Part shown: positions 37,463-47,325 of the stretch, in pieces | How positions within the stretch are numbered: the first letter of the stretch is position 1 | Layout of the letters: every line of letters starts with the position of its first letter | Assembly (NCBI GenBank): GCA_947179485.1 | Contig: OX359249.1 | Coordinates: 11,780,001-11,844,000, forward strand | Reading direction: 5' to 3' | Length of the DNA: 64,000 nt | Origin: Allacma fusca | Lineage: Eukaryota; Arthropoda; Collembola; Symphypleona; Sminthuridae | The notes under the pieces: generated by a model | Seen by the model: the letters and a program-made list of their open reading frames with translations, nothing else | What the model was told of the DNA's origin: nothing | The model's database searches: none | Position numbers and translations under genes: made by a program

Positions 37463-38259
37463 AGGTTAAACATAGAGTTAACTATTTAGTTCCCCAAAAT
37501 AGGCTTCATGATCATTTCTTTCACTTGATAGTTTTTTAAAAGTTAAGTATATTTAAAAGTTCATTGACTGCGTATGTATAAACTAACTCAAACGATTTAA
37601 TTATCAGGTTGCAACCTTTCAACAGTTTTGTTGCTACTTAACTAAATCCTAGTTTATTAATGCCTCCTCATATTTTTATTTTTGGCCTAATCCTTGTCAC
37701 TCATCAGAATACAACCATCCCCGAGTTTCAATCTCAAGAGCGTTGAGGAGCCTGTATCTTTTGTAGTAGTCTTAAATTCCTCCGGACGAGTTACTACTAA
37801 TTTCCGGAATTAACAAGATTACATATTGCTTCACACCAAAAATAAAAGGATGATACAATTTTTGCCTGGGGTTCTGAATTGTCTTAATTGAAAATGTAAT
37901 ATTAAGCCGTAAAATAATCCCGTGTGTGGATTGGGAGAGCAGGTTCATTAATTAAGCCATATTTGTATTTAAACATACTAATGTTCTTACATCATATACC
38001 TGGACCGATTAGTATATACTCTGTAGAGAAATTTATACACTCGCTTGAGCCATATGTACGGAAATCAAAATCCACATTCTGTGATGTGGACATGTTCTTC
38101 CTGCAATGAGGAAAACATGAGCAGTTATTTGCACAAGTACGAAGCATTGCATGGAATCCCTTTGGGAAATTAGGAATAGTTTTATTCAGTGTTTTGAATG
38201 AAATTATGATTTTGATCAGCACGTGCAGTCATAATTAGAATATTGTAACTCATGAAATG
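37463..38259. other. No gene recognised
   Basis: AT-rich sequence without a supportable exon. On the - strand it lies downstream of the CRAL-TRIO gene's candidate polyadenylation signals at 38261-38275. Confidence 0.45.
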
Positions 38260-38260
38260 G

Positions 38261-38275
38261 TTTATTACTTTTATT
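38261..38275 (-). terminator. Candidate polyadenylation signals of the CRAL-TRIO gene
   Basis: Two TTTATT hexamers on the + strand (AATAAA on the - strand) lie about 220-235 bases past the CRAL-TRIO stop codon. Confidence 0.4.
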
Positions 38276-38494
38276 TACCAAACCCTGCGTAGATAGTATA
38301 GAGGACGTCTACTTTGATAGTTTCCTTTATGAGGTAACGCTGATGATTCATTGAACTTTTATGTAAAAACATTTTGAAACTTTCTAACCAAGACAGAAAA
38401 TCGAGGTTTAATACCTACAAGAAGGGTAACAGGTATTCGTTTGAGGATGTATTACTGTTTTTAAAGTTTTTTTAATCATTTGTTTGCCTCGCAA

Positions 38495-40389
38495 CTATGG
38501 AATTTCAATGTCGTTTGAACCCCCATATTTTCTGGGTATCACATGGAGAGGAAATTTAGACTTCATGAAGTCCATCCATTCTTGTTGATTTTTTCCATAA
38601 ATGTGAATATTTGATTTCGTTTTCTCACTTAAAAACGGCTTCGCGCACTTGTAGAACATTGGGAAGAACCATGGGGCTATGTGACATCGGGAACATTTCA
38701 TTAACAATCATCACAATGGTACAGTATTTAAACATTTTCAGATGGATTTCAGAGATAACAGAGACGACGTACCGTTAATGACTACGCACATTTTCGAAGA
38801 CTCCGGAAAATTGGCTTCCAAATTCTCCGCATGTTTTGAAAGAATTCGAAGAACTAAATAAGAAATTATGACAAGAAAACCATCACGAAAAGATTTAAAT
38901 TATTTTGACATTAATATAATAGTATATTTAGAGAAAAAGAATGTAGGATTAATTTACACAGACAGATAAAATATCTTAAATAGTTACTCTTAGATACCTG
39001 CCAAGGTTCCTTGGCTAACTGACAATCCCTCCAAATCAATGATACCGCTGTATTGAGTTACAGGAACGCCCTCTGATGTCAATTTGTCTTTCATGGTTTC
39101 TTGTAGGATTTTCTCAATCTTCAATTTGGATAGTAGAACAATCTGAGGATCCAATTCCTCGAGAATTTTCGTTACATCCCATTTCCCAACATGTGACATA
39201 ATCACTGAATAAGGGAATCACGGTATAAACCCGGGTAAGCCAAGATGTCTTTTGAATGCTAAATAACTCGGAAAAGTAATTCCGGGCAGGTATTGCATAA
39301 GCAAGGCTAATGTCTCTCAACGGCTGGGTTTACCGGTTATTGTGTTGTACGACAGTGACATAACATTTTGGGAAAGCTACTTGTTTTATTGACTCCGTTT
39401 CTGTGGAAGTTATATTTTTGCTAAAACTATCTACGCCTAACCCCAATTGTTCCAGTGAAAATGCTGTCAGAGGTTTTTAAAATTTTATTTCGAAATCATT
39501 AAAAAGTTCGCCCTATCCCTAAACTGCACAGCCCTTATCGGAAAAAATATATGTTACACATTCTTTGTGTTTACAGTATGATAGGCGATAGGTGTAAAAT
39601 GTTTGTCTTACTAAAGCTCCCCCTATCCGTAACGTAAAAATGTCCTATTCTAATTGAAACACCATTTACCGCCCTTATCCGAAACACAAAAGCTTCCTCC
39701 AATTGAAAAGGAGAGTACGGACGTCACTAGCACATTATAATAGTAACAGATTTACCTGGACAGTTGTCATCGTCAAAGCCTAAAATCGTTTCTGGCAGGA
39801 GCTCATCACATTGTTTGGGCAATTCCATGAGTAGTAATTGATCGTACCCAACATCCTCTCTCCACTTCATATGCTAGAAGGTACATAAATCCAATTGTAA
39901 AATCGTATACATGATACATAGGTAGAGGGAGAGAACCCGTTCATAATGCTCTGCTCATATAATAATAATAAATTATTACCGTCCTAAACATTAGCTCAGC
40001 CTGATCAAGGTTGCTATTACGGGCTGGGTGAAACGAATTGAGAAAATCAAGCACATGAATATTTGTGATTTAATCCGAATGACCAATGTAAATATTGTGT
40101 TTATAATAATACAATGTGCATAGATTTCTTTCGTAAAATATGTACCTCGAATCCATCGTAATAATTCCATGTTCGAATTTAAGTGCTCATTTAAATTCAA
40201 ATCCTTAATGCGCATTCGAAACTGAAATTTATAATAATTACACAATCTAATTTAATCGAATATAACCGGCTGAAGTAACTAATAAGCCCTTTATTACTCA
40301 GCCACATCAAATTTCTGAGATGATTAAACTACATATCCTTAATTTACCTCTGGCAGAATCTCCAGCTCGTACACACTTGGGGTAGCCAT
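38495..40389 (-). CDS. CRAL-TRIO / SEC14-like lipid-binding protein, 7 exons, complete
   Basis: Cytosolic hydrophobic-ligand carrier of the CRAL-TRIO/SEC14 family, which moves lipids such as phosphoinositides, tocopherol or retinoids. Exons in order: 40389-40348, 40221-40146, 40023-39980, 39873-39756, 39204-38998, 38853-38773 and 38676-38495. Every intron is GT-AG and phases 0,1,0,1,1,1 close exactly, giving 750 nt and 249 residues ending in TAG. Residues about 34-58 (LLRWIRARNSNLDQAELMFR...) are the CRAL-TRIO N-terminal helical region. The SEC14 core includes CPVIMSHVGKWD (92-103), YSGIIDLEGLS (145-155), FPESSKMCVVINAPWFFPMF (178-197), KPFLSEKTK and the closing HVIPRKYGGS (233-242). It is closest in motif pattern to the SEC14-like (SEC14L) branch and has no GOLD domain, so it is a short form. 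Ligand specificity cannot be read from the sequence. Confidence 0.95.
39504..39700. repeat. CCCTATCC-type repeats in a CRAL-TRIO intron
   Basis: Four short related motifs lie within about 190 bases of intron 4: CGCCCTATCCCTAAAC, AGCCCTTATCGGAAAA, CCCCCTATCCGTAACG and CGCCCTTATCCGAAAC. Between them is GATAGGCGATAGG. They could be subterminal repeats of a small DNA transposon inserted in the intron. Confidence 0.45.
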
Positions 40390-42805
40390 ATTTGCAGAAC
40401 CTTTAATTTCTTCTAAATTTTTAGCAACTTTGAATTGGAATTGGTATGAAATAATGTTTCAATCAGTGGATTCGAATTAACTTTGTTCAGGGATTCAATA
40501 AGTGAGCTTATTCAAGCAAAGGAGTAAAAATGCTTCCAGAGTCAAAAGCTTAACTGTAGAAATCTAGAAGGTCCTCCTCATTCGTCAAAATGGAATTTTA
40601 TAGCAAATAAAACTTTTAATAGAACATTGTGCTGGGAAACTTCTAGGAAAGCTTTAAAAAAAACGGATTAAAATTGACACGTATCATAATATATGCAGTA
40701 TTTTATTCAGGGTGACGTTAGACTGGTATCCGGCTTAAGGAATGGGTTATCCAGTTTGACAATGTCTAACTTCCTTAGTAGCTGATGATACTATCTTGTT
40801 AAAAAATTATGCATGTAATTTACTTCTACTTTGTATATTTCTTGAGCTCTGCTTATTTTTTATTACTTCCTACTCATGGAAGAATATAACAAATGTGAGG
40901 AAGACCTATTGTTAAATTACAATATTAGATGCAAATTTCTGGGCTACATCAATAAATTGAAATAGTACTATTCGCCCGAATAATGTTGTTTATCTTGAGT
41001 GAATAGAATTATCCAATAGATTTTAATTCTGAATAAATATTACTATTATTTGGGCATTCGTTTCTTAGGACTAGAGTTTGTGCAGCTACATTGGCTAGAC
41101 AGTGTATCCGTATTGGATCTGTTGGTCATAGGCAATGTGACCGTAATCATTTGCCACCCTCATCCACATAAGGGAGTGACCCATAAAATATTTGAATTAT
41201 ATTGAATTCTTTTCCAGATTATTTAAAGTTTACCTCATTGGGTTGGGTCAATATCTGAGGTCAAAGTGTTAAGGGTCGGGATCAAAAGTTTTGGTTGAGA
41301 GTGTCAATTTCTTCATTCTTTACCCATAAAATTGTTTTTAGAAAATGTTTTTTAAAGTAATAAAAAATAATAATAAAAAGACGAAAGGCAATTGCACTAC
41401 ACCCCGATCTAAATTGTAAGAGGATTTTTCAATCTCTAAAATGTATAGGGACATACGTTACTGTGTTCATGTTTCTCCTTATATGTACATAACAATTCCA
41501 TAGGGAAATTTAACTCCTTTTTTTGAGATACTTTTGTAGAGAGGTTCTACTGTACGTAGTACATCTGTTAATTTCCAATCTATTGATAAAATGCTCTCAA
41601 GGTCTATATAATTACGTTAAAAAATATGACAGGATGATTTTTAGATTTTGTCCCGAAAAATTCCCCAGAGGTTTGAATCCAATCAAAACTGACGCTAATT
41701 GAAGGTGTGCTCTGCCATTGGAGACTGCCTGATAAGAGCATTGTCTCAATTTAAAGCAAAAATAACGACACTTCCCCGACGAACACAAGGTCAATTTCGG
41801 TTCTCCGTCCCTAAAGCAGGATTCTACTATAATTTATTTTTCTTATTTTTAAATTTAATTACCCTCACAGTATGATTGAACTGTGTATTGTAAATACTTG
41901 GAAGGAGAAAGCGTCAGCGGATCATTTGGGAAATCTGCACCCAACCGTAGTCATGGGATGACTTATTTGTAGCTCTGTAAGTGTATAACATCTGATGTGG
42001 ATTAGGAGCTTTTTCTCCTGGACATTTTAGAATAATTATTTGTATTTCAGCTTACAGACAATGCCGTTCCTGACACATGCTAATAGCTGTACAACTGTGC
42101 AATTCCTAACCCATGACAGTGCAATTTGTCTGACGTTGAAAATATCGGGTGGGGAATAAATCGAAAATTTCTTCCTCCAGGGAAATAAGATCAGGGTTAA
42201 AAATCGTGTTGAGAAAGTACTGATATATGATCTGAGCACATCGAAGGTACAGGGGACTTCAAAATAAATATGTACGTAATATTATCTCAAGTGCAACCAT
42301 TGTCATAGGAAGTGGGTGTCGTCAGTAGAATTCCAGACTGTGCATTTTGATGACAACCCTGGCGTCACTCATGCCTATATCTGGGAGATACTTCCCTCCT
42401 TAATAGGACCTTTCACGTGCAAATAGGAAAAACAAGCACATTCAATTTCTTGAGCAAGCTGGAACTACAAATCCAATGGGATCTCAGCATGAAATAAATT
42501 ACATAAGATATGAAACCTGTAGGTACTTAGGTTTCCATGGCTGCAGTGAAAATCCAATGTTAAGATTCATACCGGGAATCAACTACATACATAGCCTGAG
42601 CTACCTTCGTTACTTATTTCCGAAAGGCACTGAAGTGGGGTTCAATACCAAGTACTTAGATCGGGTGACGGGTTGGAGTACAATTTTTTAAACCAAATAC
42701 TGCCTTCCAATGTATACACGTTTACATATATGGGATTTAACAAATCTTGTTTCTCCCCCTAGACCCTGAAAAACAGGTGTGATAAAAGGATTTTAAAGAA
42801 TTCTA
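40390..42805. other. No gene recognised
   Basis: AT-rich stretch upstream of the CRAL-TRIO gene on its own strand. Its promoter should lie in the first few hundred bases above 40390, but I see no clear TATA or CpG-rich block. The short open frames at 41612-41794, 42036-42239 and 42476-42691 show no family resemblance. Confidence 0.45.
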
Positions 42806-43094
42806 TTTTTCACAAATGCGAGCATTGACCTAGGTCAATCTATTAGGTGACAGCTCTCAAGTGAGTAACAAATTGACGGGGAAACTTTTTTATTTCCATA
42901 ACATTAAAAAAAAAATGTAGACAATCTCTAAGATAGTAAGTAATAAATTCAAAAAAATCTGCTTCAAACTAAGGATCAAAGTTGATTTTTAAAGTTTTTA
43001 TTTAAAACAAATAATAAAAAAAAATCAAGTAAAAGTTTTTAGTTGGAGTGACCTTATAGGTTGGCCTAGGTCAAGGCTCGTATTTGTGAAAAAA
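42806..43094. mobile_element. 289-bp terminal-inverted-repeat element (MITE)
   Basis: The left arm reads TTTTTCACAAATGCGAGCAT and then TGACCTAGGTCAATCTATTA. The right arm on the opposite strand reads TTTTTCACAAATACGAGCCT and then TGACCTAGGCCAACCTATAA. The arms are about 45 bases with about seven mismatches. The left arm contains a perfect 14-base palindrome, TTGACCTAGGTCAA. The AT-rich centre has no coding capacity. No target-site duplication is certain. Confidence 0.85.
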
Positions 43095-44209
43095 CTGCAA
43101 AAAGATTCATTGAAATGGAAGAATCAAGATGTTTTCCCCACCCTGGATTATAATGGCCAGGGGAGGGGCAGGAAAATGATTTCTTACACCATATGCATTT
43201 GTAGGGAAACTTTTACGCTGCAATATCTGTACAATTCGATTCACATCTCACGCCATCATGCCCCTGTTGAAAAGAAATCTACACATCCTGCCTTTTTGAA
43301 GTGCTGCAGTGGAATTTTATATTGAAAACTATTCATGCGAACGCCTAGAAAGCCCTGGAAAGTTCATCAATGAGAATTTCAATAATAATTGGAGTAAGCA
43401 TCAAGACATGAGTTTCCTCAACCAAAAAATGTTTAAATATTTGCTTAAATGAAGTTCATATTTAATTAATTTAAACAATTTTTTTTCAAAACTTTCAAAA
43501 TTTGATTGGGCAATTTCATATTAATTTGTGGAAATTTACCGTGTACACCAAAATGTAATCATTAGAGTTTCAGAAAATTTGTTTTCAAGAAGTACATGTG
43601 TGTAACTAAGTTTGAACTTTTCTATAACTTATCTAACATAGCTTAGTGTACTAGTTTTAATGTATGCACAAGTTAAGTTTTTATGAAGATAGTATAACTT
43701 TGATTACCAACTTTTAAAATTTGTATTAAAAAGTTTGAGAAAAACACCTATTACAGCCCTTTCAGCAGCGAGTAATTTAAGTAGCAGCAAGTATTGACAT
43801 AAAATAGTAGTTTCAAAACAAAATAAATGAAGATGGTTTTAAAAAGTGTACTAAAACGTGCAAAGATAGGTAATCAATTTACCACAGCTTTCCTTATGCA
43901 AATATTTGCAGGCGTAGAAAAAAAACAAAAATTCTACAGCGTTGCGAAACAGTAAAATGCATCTTCATAAAAAAACAGATTGAGATTGTAAAATCATCTT
44001 ATAATCACAAAAATTGACATTATTTTTAAAAATTCAGGATTCTTGGTTTACTACAAACGTAACTCATACACCGACATATGTATGCTAAAATTAACATTCA
44101 AATTGGCAACACAAATGTTTTTCTACCATAAATGTACAGCTGTGACCAAGTAAATTTTACACATCTTTACATAAATAAGAATTCAAAAATTTAAACAAAG
44201 TTTCGTCCT
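43095..44209. other. No gene recognised
   Basis: Very AT-rich sequence. The + strand frame at 43086-43325 begins inside the right arm of the preceding inverted-repeat element and has no recognisable domain. Confidence 0.45.
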
Positions 44210-44633
44210 TTTATTGTAAAATAATTTTAGGCTAAAACGCTGACACCTATTTTAGTTTTGAAGGTTTTAAATAATATAGATAGCTTTGGTTATTAAAGCT
44301 TCAATTTCCCTCAAAAGGTGATGATGAACAGATGCAACACTTCAACCTGTAAATATAATATTTTTATAAGAGCTGTTTGTACTCTGTGAATCAATTCCAT
44401 TTGAAAACTATCTTATTCAAGTATTCCGTAGTTTCAGGATACAATATCTTTTGTGGCGTCAAGCCTCAAAAAATTTAAAAGCAACCAGGTTGAGCTTTTC
44501 AATTAGCATTTTAAAACAATTAAAATTACTAAAAATACATTCGGTTTCCTACATTTTCCTGGACCCATGCTCATTGACTCCTTAATTGTAATGACTTTTG
44601 AAGGATTTGTGTCAGGAATTAATGGCTGGGGTA

Positions 44634-44966
44634 TTATGATACTTCAAATTCTTTATTCTTTACTTTTTCTTCTTGTTGTTTAATTAATTTGGCTGGTTTT
44701 GATTTATTTTGCTCGAATAGTTCTGATCTCAGAGCTGCTTCATCCAAATTGAGAATAACCAGGTTAGGGTAGGTGGCATCCAAATCTTCAAATATGCTCG
44801 TTGATATTCTTAGCTCATTCCTGACCACATTCGCCTCATTATTTTTATTACGATGTGTGGGTGAAGCTTCGTGCATGTAAATTTGGTATGCTAAAATAAA
44901 CCAAATAGCTGGTACGATTAAAACACTGTGGGGCAACCGACTTCCAAGGAAGAGAATGTAGAAGCT
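44634..44966 (-). CDS. Probable terminal exon of an unidentified membrane protein
   Basis: A - strand exon opens after a good acceptor (GGGTTTTTAG|AGC, exon from 44966) and stays open for 110 codons to TAA at 44634. It encodes a hydrophobic stretch, FYILFLGSRLPHSVLIVP followed by AIWFILAYQIYM, long enough for one membrane span or a re-entrant pair. A polar tail of about 75 residues follows, including FEDLDATYPNLVILNLDEAA and ending in a Lys/Glu-rich KQQEEKVKNKEFEVS. Composition and splice context look like real coding sequence. I do not recognise the family. Possible upstream exons lie at 45.0-45.6 kb on this strand, but none could be phased with confidence. Confidence 0.45.
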   Translation of the reverse strand, partial: SFYILFLGSRLPHSVLIVPAIWFILAYQIYMHEASPTHRNKNNEANVVRNELRISTSIFEDLDATYPNLVILNLDEAALRSELFEQNKSKPAKLIKQQEEKVKNKEFEVS

Positions 44967-45670
44967 CTAAAAACCCCCAGTTAAGGCCTCAAATAATTTG
45001 GCATTTATTTTAAGACTTACATTTGTAGTTCTAGCATCAATTTAACATGTGAGTTCCACGTATTGATTTAAGGACTGAGGGCCAGGGTAGAAAAAATTCT
45101 ACGGCTGCACCGCTGAGAATACATATTTGTAGAATTAAGTTAATCCCTGAAATGAGACTTATTTATATTTATGAATCTTGAGTATGGTGCAGGGGTCAAT
45201 TTTAAAAAATATCTTGTCATAATAAACGTTTCTCCTGCTTTTGAATGCAGGAAACATGGACGCATTTCCTGGTTGAATGTAAACTCCTTAATAATTTGAA
45301 CAGAAAATATTTTTTTAAATTTCCAGCAAAAAATCAAGGGGTGAAGATTTTTCCGGAACCTCTGTGTACCTCAGTTGGTAACAACTTCTGTGTTTTTGTT
45401 GTTGACATAAATATGTAATTTGAAATTATCAAATCTGTAAACTTGGTTTGTAATTTAAAAAAACTGCGATCCGTAAAAGGTTCCTTTTTCTGTTCTAAGA
45501 ATCTGTAAAATTTGTGTATGAGCATATTTGTAGGAAATATTGAATTGATTTGACATGGAAACATATTGTATTTACGCTACCACTGACGAATTCCATTACA
45601 ATGCTGTAGCCTTGTTACAATGCGGAATTGTAAGTGCAATAGCAGTAGCGGCTGAGTTCTACTTTCCCGG
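44967..45670. other. Possible further exons of the 44.6 kb gene, unresolved
   Basis: The - strand has open frames at 45140-45337 and 45334-45564, a strong GTAAGT donor near 45020 and donor-like GAG|GTACAC near 45370. I could not chain them in phase to the terminal exon, so no gene model is proposed. Confidence 0.25.
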
Positions 45671-46611
45671 CCACAAAATGACCTTCCACCTTCCACCAGG
45701 ATTTCCACCTTCCATTACACCTTCCACTAGACCTTTCACTTGACATTCCACCTAAATTTTACAGATTGTTTACCTTCCAGATCTTTGCCCGTGTTAATTA
45801 ACATAACCCTCTGTGTTCTGGTGGGTGAAACAGAAAGTGCGAACTGGAGATAGTTAATGCGTTGCTCACTGTATGCGACTATTCAAACCGTAAATCAGCG
45901 TTTTAATTTATTGGGAAAAGTAAGTCGCAGCGCTAAGTTTTCGTCATGCCATTAATCGTAAGTTGTTACGGAATTTGCTAAAAACTTTAAAAATTTTGTT
46001 AAAAATCAGTTCACCGGTAATTACGGCAACTGAGCCCTTTCGAATCACGTGGTTTTCCATTGGTTGATTTTTATCAGTCCTTTGACATAATTCTATACAA
46101 TAACATCGAAATCTGACCATCATACTTGTACATATCAGTATAATGATTTTGTAACAGTAACTTGTTTTCTCAAAGGTAAGCTGCATTTTTATAGTTAATT
46201 ACATGAGTTAGTTTTAACTTAAAACAGTCTAGTGTTTTAACCTTCGTGTTAATTTTACGAATAAAAAATGCGAAACATAAGTTAACACGCCGAAATTGAT
46301 CCAAGACTGTCATTTTCTAGATGAATAGGCACAAAAGAAATGAGCTTCGGCAGTAACTCATGTAGGGAGGCATTATAGTATGTTTTTAGTTAGCTATTTG
46401 TAAATATTGTCAAAGCCAGACTACAGAGTCTGTATGGGTAATGTGGGTAGTCACGTGGAAGGTCAGGTGGAATGATCAAGGGGAAGGTGGAAGGTTAGAT
46501 GGAAAGTCTGGTGGGAGGTCAAGTGGAAGTTTGGTGGGAGGTGGAAGTCTGGTGGAAGTTACTTATGTATTATAGTGTTAATATATGGGTGAGTGGAAGG
46601 TCATTTTGTGG
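45671..46611. mobile_element. 941-bp element with perfect 19-bp terminal inverted repeats
   Basis: CCACAAAATGACCTTCCAC at 45671-45689 is the exact reverse complement of the sequence at 46593-46611. Inside the left end are tandem copies of CCTTCCACC-like motifs (45681-45765). Inside the right end (46445-46611) are many inverted copies such as GGTGGAAGGT and GGTGGGAGGT. The middle has no convincing gene. This is the structure of a non-autonomous foldback-type or subterminal-repeat DNA transposon. Only a doubtful GGC duplication flanks it. Confidence 0.85.
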
Positions 46612-46719
46612 GCTTCTATAACAGCTAAATACTTTCCTTGTGAGCTATTATTGACCAAGATGCGATAACCAAGTCAAAATGTATTACTGTTTTGTGAATT
46701 ACACAATGGCTCTCAAAAT

Positions 46720-47325
46720 TTGTTTATTCTAAATTTAGAACGCCAATGAACCTAATTTGATTTTTATATGAAAACTCCATTAAACGAGAATTTGTCCTAA
46801 AGTGAGTGGTCCAAATCTCAGATAATTCTTTCGTGACGAAAAAAATGTTGACATTTTGTTGGAAAAATTGTTGAATTTAAATACCCAGCTAAATTTCCAC
46901 TAGTGGAAATTTGTGTCTACATTTTATTTTATAGAGCATATAAGTGGCTTTTAAATAAGGCAGTAATTATTGAGACACAATATCCCAGTCAAAAGACATT
47001 ACAATTCTTCAGGAGTCTTAAAGCGCCCCGAAATAGATTTCTTCAAAATTTTGAACACAAGTTAACATGAATTTAAATTTATTTGAAAATTTCATCACAT
47101 GACAATTTTTCCTAAAGAGGTGGGGGTCCAGGTCACAGAAGAATCTTTCCTTACCAAATGAAATGATGATTTGGTCAAAATATTGAGATTGTTGGTTTAA
47201 TTAAAATTTAGACTGAAATTTCGAAATATCGTTAAGATGATTCTACCTTGTTGAGCGAATAATTACAAACCTTTCAAGTGAGGTAATAATTACCGAGATA
47301 CAACATTCCAGCCAAAAGTGACTGC
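46720..47325. repeat. Diverged tandem duplication of about 315 bp
   Basis: Unit A (about 46720-47001) and unit B (about 47040-47325) share an ordered series of matches. Examples are AATTTGTCCTAAAG against AATTTTTCCTAAAG, GTAATTATTGAGACACAATA against ATAATTACCGAGATACAACA, and TCCCAGTCAAAAG against TTCCAGCCAAAAG. Divergence is high, so the duplication is old. Function unknown. Confidence 0.65.

Noticed and set aside
39114-39320. - strand open frame overlapping the CRAL-TRIO gene
   Set aside because: It is an out-of-frame shadow. The frame that joins in phase with six other exons and carries the IIDLEGLS motif is the real one.
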